Shown: piece by piece, positions 51,201 to 63,929 of the stretch
Numbering within the stretch: position 1 is the first letter of the stretch
Layout of the letters: every line of letters begins with the position of its first letter
Assembly (NCBI GenBank): GCA_948099385.1
Contig: CANUEZ040000209.1
Location: 1,798,001 to 1,862,000, forward strand
Source: Fasciola hepatica
Lineage: Eukaryota > Platyhelminthes > Trematoda > Plagiorchiida > Fasciolidae
Reading direction: 5' to 3'
Length of the DNA stretch: 64,000 nucleotides
The notes under the pieces: generated by a model
What the model was told of the DNA's origin: nothing
The model's database searches: none
The model's input: the letters and a program-made list of their open reading frames with translations, nothing else
Made by a program: the position numbers and the translations under genes

Positions 51201-52926
51201 GAAAGCCGAAGCCAATTTGGGGATTGTGCTATATCATGTATTGTATATGTTGAACAAAGCGTTCAGACTCATATCTGATAGCCTTGTGGTTTGGGTGTTC
51301 GACTGACAATCGTTCACCCCAACCCTTGTTCGTGTCCCCGTGTGGGCTCTGTCCATGTGCAATGCTCATGATTCCCTTACTGGATCAAACAGCTGTACAG
51401 TGCTTCCATCATTTTCAATGGTCAGTTCAGTGTTCAAGCTGCATGGAGAATTATATTATACAAATCTACTGTGCAACTGCTCAAGTGCATTGTATGAGCA
51501 ATCTGTGTGGATTGTTCATAAGGGAATGCCTTGGTTTTACTTAGGCCCATAAATAGAGAAGTGTTGGAACATAGGATTGGATCGGTGTGCGAGAATTTGG
51601 TTGTTACCGTTCAAAGCGAAAGCGAAAGCCGAAGCCAATTTGGGGATTGTGCTATATCATGTATTGTATATGTTGAACAAAGTTTTGAGACCCATTTCCA
51701 ACAGCCTAGTGGTTTGGGTGTTCGACTGACAATCGTTCACCCCAACCCTTGTTCGTGTCCCCGTGTGGGCTCTGTCCATGTGCAATGCTCATGATTCCCT
51801 TAGCGGATCAAACAGCTGTACAGTGCTTCCATCATTTTCAATGGTCAGTTCCGTGGTCAAGCTGCATGGAGAATCATATTATACAAATCTACTCTGCTAC
51901 TGCTATTTTGCATTGTATGAGCAATCTGTGTGGGGATTGTTCATAAGGGATTGCCTTGGTTTTACTTAGGCCCATAAATAGAGAAGTGATGGAACATAGG
52001 ATTGGATCGGTGTGCGAGAATTTGGTTGTTACCGTTCAAAGCGAAAGCGAAAGCCGAAGCCAATTTGGGGATTGTGCTATATCATGTAGTGTATATGTTG
52101 AACAAAGCGTTCAGACCCATATTGGATAGCCTTGTGATTTGGGTGTTCGACTGACAATCATTCACCCCAACCCTTGTACGTGTTCCCGTGTGGGCTCTGT
52201 CCATTTGCATTGCCCATGATTCCCTTAGCGGATCAAACAGCTGTACAGTGCTTCCATAATTTTCAATGGTCAGTTCAGTGTTCAAGCTGCATGGATAATC
52301 ATATCATACAAATCTACTCTGCTACTGCTCTGTTGCATTGTATGAGCAATCTGTGTGGATTGTTCATAAGGGAATGCCTTGGATTACTTAGGCCCATAAA
52401 TAGAGAAGTGATGGAACATAGGATTGGATCGGTGTGCGAGAATTTGGTTGTTACCGTTCAAAGCGAAAGCGAAAGCCGAAGCCAATTTGGGGATTGTGCT
52501 ATATCATGTATTGTATATGTTGAACAAAGCGTTCAGACTCATATCTGATAGCCTTGTGTTTTGGGTGTTCGACTGACATTCGTTCACCCCAACCCTTGTT
52601 CGTGTCCCCGTGTGGGCTCTTTCCATGTGCAATGCTCATGATTCCCTTACTGGATCAAACAGCTGTACAGTGCTTCCATAATTTTCAATGGTCAGTTCAG
52701 TGTTCAAGCTGCATGGAGAATTATATTATACAAATCTACTGTGCAACTGCTCAAGTGCATTGTATGAGCAATCTGTGTGGATTGTTCATAAGGGAATGCC
52801 TTGGTTTTACTTAGGCCCATAAATAGAGAAGTGTTGGAACATAGGATTGGATCGGTGTGCGAGAATTTGGTTGTTACCGTTCAAAGCGAAAGCGAAAGCC
52901 GAAGGCAATTTGGGGATTTTGCTATA
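48267..52926. repeat. Eleven-monomer rearranged copy A2 of segment A1
   Basis: Units 48267 and 48692 match 43181 and 43606 (offset 5086). An extra unit at 49117-49538 follows. Units 49539, 49964, 50386, 50810 and 51234 match 44031-45726 (offset 5508). The unit at 51657 is a mosaic that skips two monomers. Units 52082 and 52504 match 47420 and 47844 (offset about 4660). Relative to A1 the copy has gained one monomer and lost two. The last unit, 52504-52926, is also the first unit of the next higher-order repeat. Confidence 0.85.
49117..49538. repeat. Extra monomer inserted in A2
   Basis: This unit has no counterpart at the matching place in A1, where 43606 is followed directly by 44031. It carries TTTTTAGACCCATTTCC, a shortened GTGGTTGGGTG, TTTGCGGATC and TTCCGTGGTCAAG, marks of the c subtype common further right. 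It begins inside a repeated AAAATAGGATTGG context (near 49027 and 49449), so it probably arrived by unequal exchange. Confidence 0.75.
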
Positions 52927-55900
52927 TCATGTATTGTATATGTTGAACAAAGCGTTCAGACCCATATTGGATAGCCTTGTGATTTGGGTGTTCGACTGAC
53001 AATCATTCACCCCAACCCTTGTACGTGTTCCCGTGTGGGCTCTGTCCATTTGCATTGCCCATGATTCCCTTAGCGGATCAAACAGCTGTACAGTGCTTCC
53101 ATCATTTTCAATGGTCAGTTCAGTGTTCAAGCTGCATGGAGAATCATATCATACAAATCTACTCTGCTACTGCTCTGTTGCATTGTATGAGCAATCTGTG
53201 TGGGGATTGTTCATGAGGGAATGCCTTGGATTACTTAGGCCCATAAATAGAGAAGTGATGGAACATAGGATTGGATCGGTGTGCGAGAATTTGGTTGTTA
53301 CCGTTCAAAGCGAAAGCGAAAGCCGAAGCCAATTTGGGGATTGTGCCTTATCATGTATTGTATATGTTGAACAAAGCGTTCAGACTCATATCTGATAGCC
53401 TTGTGGTTTGGGTGTTCGACTGACATTCGTTCACCCCAACCCTTGTTCGTGTCCCCGTGTGGGCTCTTTCCATGTGCAATGCTCATGATTCCCTTACTGG
53501 ATCAAACAGCTGTACAGTGCTTCCATAATTTTCAATGGTCAGTTCAGTGTTCAAGCTGCATGGAGAATCATATTATACAAATCTACTGTGCAACTGCTCA
53601 AGTGCATTGTATGAGCAATCTGTGTGGATTGTTCATAAGGGAATGCCTTGGTTTTACTTAGGCCCATAAATAGAGAAGTGTTGGAACATAGGATTGGATC
53701 GGTGTGCGAGAATTTGGTTGTTACCGTTCAAAGCGAAAGCGAAAGCCGAAGCCAATTTGGGGATTGTGCTATATCATGTATTGTATATGTTGAACAAAGT
53801 TTTGAGACCCATTTCCAATAGCCTAGTGGTTTGGGTTTTCGACTGACAATCGCTCACCCCAACCCTTGTTCGTGTCCCCGTGTGGGCTCTGTCCATGTGC
53901 AATGCTCAAGATTCCCTTACCGGATAAAACAGCTGTACAGTGCTTCCATCATTTTCAATGGTCAGTTCCGTGGTCAAGCTGCATGGAGAATCATATTATA
54001 CAAATCTACTCTGCTACTGCTCTATTGCATTGTATGAGCAATCTGTGTGGATTGTTCATAAGGGAATGCCTTGGTTTTATTTAGGCCCATAAATAGAGAA
54101 GTGATGGAACATAGGATTGGATCGGTGTGCGAGAATTTGGTTGTTACCGTTCAAAGCGAAAGCGAAAGCCGAAGCCAGTTTGGGGATTGTGCTATATCAT
54201 GTAGTGTATATGTTGAACAAAGCGTTCAGACCCAAATGGGATAGCCTTGTGGTTTGGGTGTTCGACTGACATTCGTTCACCCCAACCCTTGTTCGTGTCC
54301 CCGTGTGGGCTCTGTCCACGTGCAATGCTCAAGATTCCCTTAGCGGATAAAACAGCTGTACAGTGCTTCCATAATTTTCAATGGTCAGTTCAGTGTTCAA
54401 GCTGCATGGAGAATCATATTATACAAATCTACTCTGCTACTGCTCTATTGCATTGTATGAGCAATCTGTGTGGATTGTTCATAGGGGAATGCCTTGGTTT
54501 TACTTAGGCCCATAAATAGAGAAGTGATGGAACATAGGATTGGATCGGTGTGCGAGAATTTGGTTGTTACCGTTCAAAGCGAAAGCGAAAGCCGAAGCCA
54601 ATTTGGGGATTGTGCTATATCATGTATTGTATATGTTGAACAAATCGTTCAGACTCATATCTGATAGCCTTGTGGTTTGGGTGTTCGACTGACATTCGTT
54701 CACCCCAACCCTTGTTCGTGTCCCCGTGTGGGCTCTTTCCATGTGCAATGCTCATGATTCCCTTACTGGATCAAACAGCTGTACAGTGCTTCCATAATTT
54801 TCAATGGTCAGTTCAGTGTTCAAGCTGCATGGAGAATCATATTATACAAATCTACTGTGCAACTGCTCAAGTGCATTGTATGAGCAATCTGTGTGGATTG
54901 TTCATAAGGGAATGCCTTGGTTTTACTTAGGCCCATAAATAGAGAAGTGTTGGAACATAGGATTGGATCGGTGTGCGAGAATTTGGTTGTTACCGTTCAA
55001 AGCGAAAGCGAAAGCCGAAGCCAATTTGGGGATTGTGCTATATCATGTATTGTATATGTTGAACAAAGTTTTGAGACCCATTTCCAATAGCCTAGTGGTT
55101 TGGGTTTTCGACTGACAATCGTTCACCCCAACCCTTGTTCGTGTCCCCGTGTGGGCTCTGTCCATGTGCAATGCTCAAGATTCCCTTTGCGGATCAAACA
55201 GCTGTACAGTGCTTCCATCATTTTCAATGGTCAGTTCCGTGGTCAAGCTGCATGGAGAATCATATTATACAAATCTACTCTGCTACTGCTCTATTGCATT
55301 GTATGAGCAATCTGTGTGGATTGTTCATAAGGGAATGCCTTGGTTTTATTTAGGCCCATAAATAGAGAAGTGATGGAACATAGGATTGGATCGGTGTGCG
55401 AGAATTTGGTTGTTACCGTTCAAAGCGAAAGCGAAAGCCGAAGCCAGTTTGGGGATTGTGCTATATCATGTAGTGTATATGTTGAACAAAGCGTTCAGAC
55501 CCAAATGGGATAGCCTTGTGGTTTGGGTGTTCGACTGACATTCGTTCACCCCAACCCTTGTTCGTGTCCCCGTGTGGGCTCTGTCCACGTGCAATGCTCA
55601 AGATTCCCTCAGCGGATCAAACAGCTGTACAGTGCTTCCATAATTTTCAATGGTCAGTTCAGTGTTCAAGCTGCATGGAGAATCATATTATACAAATCTA
55701 CTCTGCAACTGCTCTATTGCATTGTATGAGCAATCTGTGTGGATTGTTCATAAGGGAATGCCTTGGTTTTACTTAGGCCCATAAATAGAGAAGTGATGGA
55801 ACATAGGATTGGATCGGTGTGCGAGAATTTGGTTGTTACCGTTCAAAGCGAAAGCGAAAGCCGAAGCCAATTTGGGGATTGTGCTATATCATGTATTGTA

Positions 55901-58005
55901 TATGTTGAACAAAGCGTTCAGACCCATATTGGATAGCCTTGTGGTTTGGGTGTTCGACTGACAATCATTCACCCCAACCCTTGTACGTGTTCCCGTGTGG
56001 GCTCTGTCCATTTGCATTGCCCATGATTCCCTTAGCGGATCAAACAGCTGTACAGTGCTTCCATCATTTTCAATGGTCAGTTCAGTGTTCAAGCTGCATG
56101 GATAATCATATCATACAAATCTACTCTGCTACTGCTCTGTTGCATTGTATGAGCAATCTGTGTGGGGATTGTTCATGAGGGAATGCCTTGGATTACTTAG
56201 GCCCATAAATAGAGAAGTGATGGAACATAGGATTGGATCGGTGTGCGAGAATTTGGTTGTTACCGTTCAAAGCGAAAGCGAAAGCCGAAGCCAATTTGGG
56301 GATTGTGCCTTATCATGTATTGTATATGTTGAACAAAGCGTTCAGACTCATATCTGATAGCCTTGTGGTTTGGGTGTTCGACTGACATTCGTTCACCCCA
56401 ACCCTTGTTCGTGTCCCCGTGTGGGCTCTTTCCATGTGCAATGCTCATGATTCCCTTACTGGATCAAACAGCTGTACAGTGCTTCCATCATTTTCAATGG
56501 TCAGTTCCGTGGTCAAGCTGCATGGAGAATCATATTATACAAATCTACTCTGCTACTGCTCTATTGCATTGTATGAGCAATCTGTGTGGATTGTTCATAA
56601 GGGAATGCCTTGGTTTTACTTAGGCCCATAAATAGAGAAGTGTTGGAACATAGGATTGGATCGGTGTGCGAGAATTTGGTTGTTACCGTTCAAAGCGAAA
56701 GCGAAAGCCGAAGCCAATTTGGGGATTGTGCTATATCATGTATTGTATATGTTGAACAAAGTTTTGAGACCCATTTCCAATAGCCTAGTGGTTTGGGTGT
56801 TCGACTGACAATCGTTCACCCCAACCCTTGTTCGTGTCCCCGTGTGGGCTCTGTCCATGTGCAATGCTCAAGATTCCCTTTGCGGATCAAACAGCTGTAC
56901 AGTGCTTCCATCATTTTCAATGGTCAGTTCCGTGGTCAAGCTGCATGGAGAATCATATTATACAAATCTACTCTGCTACTGCTCTATTGCATTGTATGAG
57001 CAATCTGTGTGGATTGTTCATAAGGGAATGCCTTGGTTTTATTTAGGCCCATAAATAGAGAAGTGATGGAACATAGGATTGGATCGGTGTGCGAGAATTT
57101 GGTTGTTACCGTTCAAAGCGAAAGCGAAAGCCGAAGCCAGTTTGGGGATTGTGCTATATCATGTAGTGTATATGTTGAACAAAGCGTTCAGACCCAAATG
57201 GGATAGCCTTGTGGTTTGGGTGTTCGACTGACATTCGTTCACCCCAACCCTTGTTCGTGTCCCCGTGTGGGCTCTGTCCACGTGCAATGCTCAAGATTCC
57301 CTTAGCGGATAAAACAGCTGTACAGTGCTTCCATAATTTTCAATGGTCAGTTCAGTGTTCAAGCTGCATGGAGAATCATATTATACAAATCTACTCTGCA
57401 ACTGCTCTATTGCATTGTATGAGCAATCTGTGTGGATTGTTCATAAGGGAATGCCTTGGTTTTACTTAGGCCCATAAATAGAGAAGTGATGGAACATAGG
57501 ATTGGATCGGTGTGCGAGAATTTGGTTGTTACCGTTCAAAGCGAAAGCGAAAGCCGAAGCCAATTTGGGGATTGTGCTATATCATGTATTGTATATGTTG
57601 AACAAAGCGTTCAGACCCATATTGGATAGCCTTGTGGTTTGGGTGTTCGACTGACAATCATTCACCCCAACCCTTGTACGTGTTCCCGTGTGGGCTCTGT
57701 CCATTTGCATTGCCCATGATTCCCTTACTGGATCAAACAGCTGTACAGTGCTTCCATCATTTTCAATGGTCAGTTCAGTGTTCAAGCTGCATGGATAATC
57801 ATATCATACAAATCTACTCTGCTACTGCTCTGTTGCATTGTATGAGCAATCTGTGTGGGGATTGTTCATGAGGGAATGCCTTGGATTACTTAGGCCCATA
57901 AATAGAGAAGTGATGGAACATAGGATTGGATCGGTGTGCGAGAATTTGGTTGTTACCGTTCAAAGCGAAAGCGAAAGCCGAAGCCAATTTGGGGATTGTG
58001 CTATA
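52504..58005. repeat. Thirteen-monomer higher-order repeat B1 (5502 bp)
   Basis: Subtype order is a b a c d a c d b a/c c d b. Type a has TCTTTCCATGTGC and usually GTGCAACTGCTCAAG. Type b has GTACGTGTTCCCGTG, TTGCATTGCCC and GGATTACTTAGG. Type c has TTTTGAGACCCATTTCC, usually TTTGCGGATC, and TTCCGTGGTCAAG. Type d has CCCAAATGGG and CCACGTGCAATGCTCAAG. Unit starts are about 52504, 52927, 53351, 53774, 54197, 54620, 55043, 55466, 55889, 56313, 56736, 57159 and 57582. The cycle contains a nested a-c-d trimer and a b-a-c-d tetramer (1693 bp). Confidence 0.9.
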
Positions 58006-61000
58006 TCATGTATTGTATATGTTGAACAAAGCGTTCAGACTCATATCTGATAGCCTTGTGTTTTGGGTGTTCGACTGACATTCGTTCACCCCAACCCTTG
58101 TTCGTGTCCCCGTGTGGGCTCTTTCCATGTGCAATGCTCATGATTCCCTTACTGGATCAAACAGCTGTACAGTGCTTCCATAATTTTCAATGGTCAGTTC
58201 AGTGTTCAAGCTGCATGGAGAATTATATTATACAAATCTACTGTGCAACTGCTCAAGTGCATTGTATGAGCAATCTGTGTGGATTGTTCATAAGGGAATG
58301 CCTTGGTTTTACTTAGGCCCATAAATAGAGAAGTGTTGGAACATAGGATTGGATCGGTGTGCGAGAATTTGGTTGTTACCGTTCAAAGCGAAAGCGAAAG
58401 CCGAAGCCAATTTGGGGATTGTGCTATATCATGTATTGTATATGTTGAACAAAGCGTTCAGACCCATATTGGATAGCCTTGTGATTTGGGTGTTCGACTG
58501 ACAATCATTCACCCCAACCCTTGTACGTGTTCCCGTGTGGGCTCTGTCCATTTGCATTGCCCATGATTCCCTTAGCGGATCAAACAGCTGTACAGTGCTT
58601 CCATCATTTTCAATGGTCAGTTCAGTGTTCAAGCTGCATGGAGAATCATATCATACAAATCTACTCTGCTACTGCTCTGTTGCATTGTATGAGCAATCTG
58701 TGTGGGGATTGTTCATAAGGGAATGCCTTGGATTACTTAGGCCCATAAATAGAGAAGTGATGGAACATAGGATTGGATCGGTGTGCGAGAATTTGGTTGT
58801 TACCGTTCAAAGCGAAAGCGAAAGCCGAAGCCAATTTGGGGATTGTGCTATATCATGTATTGTATATGTTGAACAAAGCGTTCAGACTCATATCTGATAG
58901 CCTTGTGGTTTGGGTGTTCGACTGACATTCGTTCACCCCAACCCTTGTTCGTGTCCCCGTGTGGGCTCTTTCCATGTGCAATGCTCATGATTCCCTTACT
59001 GGATCAAACAGCTGTACAGTGCTTCCATAATTTTCAATGGTCAGTTCAGTGTTCAAGCTGCATGGAGAATCATATTATACAAATCTACTGTGCAACTGCT
59101 CAAGTGCATTGTATGAGCAATCTGTGTGGATTGTTCATAAGGGAATGCCTTGGTTTTACTTAGGCCCATAAATAGAGAAGTGTTGGAACATAGGATTGGA
59201 TCGGTGTGCGAGAATTTGGTTGTTACCGTTCAAAGCGAAAGCGAAAGCCGAAGCCAATTTGGGGATTGTGCTATATCATGTATTGTATATGTTGAACAAA
59301 GTTTTGAGACCCATTTCCAATAGCCTAGTGGTTTGGGTGTTCGACTGACAATCGTTCACCCCAACCCTTGTTCGTGTCCCCGTGTGGGCTCTGTCCATGT
59401 GCAATGCTCAAGATTCCCTTTGCGGATCAAACAGCTGTACAGTGCTTCCATCATTTTCAATGGTCAGTTCCGTGGTCAAGCTGCATGGAGAATCATATTA
59501 TACAAATCTACTCTGCTACTGCTCTATTGCATTGTATGAGCAATCTGTGTGGATTGTTCATAAGGGAATGCCTTGGTTTTATTTAGGCCCATAAATAGAG
59601 AAGTGATGGAACATAGGATTGGATCGGTGTGCGAGAATTTGGTTGTTACCGTTCAAAGCGAAAGCGAAAGCCGAAGCCAGTTTGGGGATTGTGCTATATC
59701 ATGTAGTGTATATGTTGAACAAAGCGTTCAGACCCAAATGGGATAGCCTTGTGGTTTGGGTGTTCGACTGACATTCGTTCACCCCAACCCTTGTTCGTGT
59801 CCCCGTGTGGGCTCTGTCCACGTGCAATGCTCAAGATTCCCTTAGCGGATAAAACAGCTGTACAGTGCTTCCATAATTTTCAATGGTCAGTTCAGTGTTC
59901 AAGCTGCATGGAGAATCATATTATACAAATCTACTCTGCAACTGCTCTATTGCATTGTATGAGCAATCTGTGTGGATTGTTCATAAGGGAATGCCTTGGT
60001 TTTACTTAGGCCCATAAATAGAGAAGTGATGGAACATAGGATTGGATCGGTGTGCGAGAATTTGGTTGTTACCGTTCAAAGCGAAAGCGAAAGCCGAAGC
60101 CAATTTGGGGATTGTGCTATATCATGTATTGTATATGTTGAACAAAGCGTTCAGACTCATATCTGATAGCCTTGTGGTTTGGGTGTTCGACTGACATTCG
60201 TTCACCCCAACCCTTGTTCGTGTCCCCGTGTGGGCTCTTTCCATGTGCAATGCTCATGATTCCCTTACTGGATCAAACAGCTGTACAGTGCTTCCATAAT
60301 TTTCAATGGTCAGTTCAGTGTTCAAGCTGCATGGAGAATCATATTATACAAATCTACTGTGCAACTGCTCAAGTGCATTGTATGAGCAATCTGTGTGGAT
60401 TGTTCATAAGGGAATGCCTTGGTTTTACTTAGGCCCATAAATAGAGAAGTGTTGGAACATAGGATTGGATCGGTGTGCGAGAATTTGGTTGTTACCGTTC
60501 AAAGCGAAAGCGAAAGCCGAAGCCAATTTGGGGATTGTGCTATATCATGTATTGTATATGTTGAACAAAGTTTTGAGACCCATTTCCAATAGCCTAGTGG
60601 TTTGGGTGTTCGACTGACAATCGTTCACCCCAACCCTTGTTCGTGTCCCCGTGTGGGCTCTGTCCATGTGCAATGCTCAAGATTCCCTTTGCGGATCAAA
60701 CAGCTGTACAGTGCTTCCATCATTTTCAATGGTCAGTTCCGTGGTCAAGCTGCATGGAGAATCATATTATACAAATCTACTCTGCTACTGCTCTATTGCA
60801 TTGTATGAGCAATCTGTGTGGATTGTTCATAAGGGAATGCCTTGGTTTTATTTAGGCCCATAAATAGAGAAGTGATGGAACATAGGATTGGATCGGTGTG
60901 CGAGAATTTGGTTGTTACCGTTCAAAGCGAAAGCGAAAGCCGAAGCCAGTTTGGGGATTGTGCTATATCATGTAGTGTATATGTTGAACAAAGCGTTCAG

Positions 61001-62660
61001 ACCCAAATGGGATAGCCTTGTGGTTTGGGTGTTCGACTGACATTCGTTCACCCCAACCCTTGTTCGTGTCCCCGTGTGGGCTCTGTCCACGTGCAATGCT
61101 CAAGATTCCCTTAGCGGATAAAACAGCTGTACAGTGCTTCCATAATTTTCAATGGTCAGTTCAGTGTTCAAGCTGCATGGAGAATCATATTATACAAATC
61201 TACTCTGCAACTGCTCTATTGCATTGTATGAGCAATCTGTGTGGATTGTTCATAAGGGAATGCCTTGGTTTTACTTAGGCCCATAAATAGAGAAGTGATG
61301 GAACATAGGATTGGATCGGTGTGCGAGAATTTGGTTGTTACCGTTCAAAGCGAAAGCGAAAGCCGAAGCCAATTTGGGGATTGTGCTATATCATGTATTG
61401 TATATGTTGAACAAAGCGTTCAGACCCATATTGGATAGCCTTGTGGTTTGGGTGTTCGACTGACAATCATTCACCCCAACCCTTGTACGTGTTCCCGTGT
61501 GGGCTCTGTCCATTTGCATTGCCCATGATTCCCTTACTGGATCAAACAGCTGTACAGTGCTTCCATCATTTTCAATGGTCAGTTCAGTGTTCAAGCTGCA
61601 TGGATAATCATATCATACAAATCTACTCTGCTACTGCTCTGTTGCATTGTATGAGCAATCTGTGTGGGGATTGTTCATGAGGGAATGCCTTGGATTACTT
61701 AGGCCCATAAATAGAGAAGTGATGGAACATAGGATTGGATCGGTGTGCGAGAATTTGGTTGTTACCGTTCAAAGCGAAAGCGAAAGCCGAAGCCAATTTG
61801 GGGATTGTGCTATATCATGTATTGTATATGTTGAACAAAGCGTTCAGACCCATATCGGATAGCCTTGTGGTTTGGGTGTTCGACTGACATTCGTTCACCC
61901 CAACCCTTGTTCGTGTCCCCGTGTGGGCTCTTTCCATGTGCAATGCTCATGATTCCCTTACTGGATCAAACAGCTGTACAGTGCTTCCATAATTTTCAAT
62001 GGTCAGTTCAGTGTTCAAGCTGCATGGAGAATTATATTATACAAATCTACTGTGCAACTGCTCAAGTGCATTGTATGAGCAATCTGTGTGGATTGTTCAT
62101 AAGGGAATGCCTTGGTTTTACTTAGGCCCATAAATAGAGAAGTGTTGGAACATAGGATTGGATCGGTGTGCGAGAATTTGGTTGTTACCGTTCAAAGCGA
62201 AAGCGAAAGCCGAAGCCAATTTGGGGATTGTGCTATATCATGTATTGTATATGTTGAACAAAGTTTTGAGACCCATTTCCAATAGCCTAGTGGTTTGGGT
62301 GTTCGACTGACAATCGTTCACCCCAACCCTTGTTCGTGTCCCCGTGTGGGCTCTGTCCATGTGCAATGCTCAAGATTCCCTTTGCGGATCAAACAGCTGT
62401 ACAGTGCTTCCATCATTTTCAATGGTCAGTTCCGTGGTCAAGCTGCATGGAGAATCATATTATACAAATCTACTCTGCTACTGCTCTATTGCATTGTATG
62501 AGCAATCTGTGTGGATTGTTCATCATGGAATGCCTTGGTTTTACTTAGGCCCATAAATAGAAAAGTGATGGAACATAGGATTGGATCGGTGTGCGAGAAT
62601 TTGGTTGTTACCGTTCAAAGCGAAAGCGAAAGCCGAAGCCAGTTTGGGGATTGTGCTATA
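58006..62660. repeat. Second copy B2 of the thirteen-monomer repeat (about 11 monomers)
   Basis: From 58006 the subtype order a b a c d a c d b a c repeats B1 at a constant offset of 5502 bp, up to a c unit starting at 62238. The match fails near 62520, where CATCATGGAATG replaces CATAAGGGAATG. Two departures inside the block stand out. The unit at 61814 is a pure a type while its B1 partner at 56313 is an a/c hybrid. The c and a-c-d units here lack the GGGTTTTCG and CGCTCACC changes seen near 53834-53855. Confidence 0.88.
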
Positions 62661-63929
62661 TCATGTATTGTATATGTTGAACAAAGCTTTCAGACCCATA
62701 TGGGATAGCCTTGTGGTTTGGGTGTTCGACTGAGAATCGTTCACCCCAACCCTTGTTCGTGTCCCCGTGTGGGCTCTGTCCATGTGCAATGCTCAAGATT
62801 CCCTTACCGGATAAAACAGCTGTACAGTGCTTCCATAATTTTCAATGGTCAGTTCAGTGTTCAAGCTGCATGGAGAATCATATTATACAAATCTACTCTG
62901 CAACTGCTCTATTGCATTGTATGAGCAATCTGTGTGGATTGTTCATAAGGGAATGCCTTGGTTTTACTTAGGCCCATAAATAGAGAAGTGATGGAACATA
63001 GGATTGGATCGGTGTGCGAGAATTTGGTTGTTACCGTTCAAAGCGAAAGCGAAAGCCGAAGCCAATTTGGGGATTGTGCTATATCATGTATTGTATATGT
63101 TGAACAAAGTTTTGAGACCCATTTCCAATAGCCTAGTGGTTTGGGTGTTCGACTGAGAATCGTTCACCCCAACCCTTGTTCGTGTCCCCGTGTGGGCTCT
63201 GTCCATGTGCAATGCTCAAGATTCCCTTACCGGATAAAACAGCTGTACAGTGCTTCCATCATTTTCAATGGTCAGTTCCGTGGTCAAGCTGCATGGAGAA
63301 TCATATTATACAAATCTACTCTGCTACTGCTCTATTGCATTGTATGAGCAATCTGTGTGGATTGTTCATAAGGGAATGCCTTGGTTTTACTTAGGCCCAT
63401 AAATAGAGAAGTGATGGAACATAGGATTGGATCGGTGTGCGAGAATTTGGTTGTTACCGTTCAAAGCGAAAGCGAAAGCCGAAGCCAATTTGGGGATTGT
63501 GCTATATCATGTATTGTATATGTTGAACAAAGCGTTCAGACCCATATTGGATAGCCTTGTGGTTTGGGTGTTCGACTGACATTCGTTCACCCCAACCCTT
63601 GTTCGTGTCCCCGTGTGGGCTCTGTCCATGTGCAATGCTCATGATTCCCTTAGCGGATCAAACAGCTGTACAGTGCTTCCATCATTTTCAATGGTCAGTT
63701 CCGTGGTCAAGCTGCATGGAGAATCATAATATACAAATCTACTCTGCTACTGCTCTATTGCATTGTATGAGCAATCTGTGTGGATTGTTCATCATGGAAT
63801 GCCTTGGTTTTACTTAGGCCCATAAATAGAGAAGTGATGGAACATAGGATTGGATCGGTGTGCGAGAATTTGGTTGTTACCGTTCAAAGCGAAAGCGAAA
63901 GCCGAAGCCAGTTTGGGGATTGTGCTATA
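62661..63929. repeat. Three monomers after the B2 repeat
   Basis: These are related to c and d types but in new combinations. Two units share GACTGAGAATCGTTC (near 62730 and 63150) and TTACCGGATAAAACAG (near 62804 and 63227). The third joins a TTAGCGGATC 5' half to the TTCCGTGGTCAAG 3' half and has CATAATATAC near 63725. CATCATGGAATGCC marks the ends near 62521 and 63790. Confidence 0.8.
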
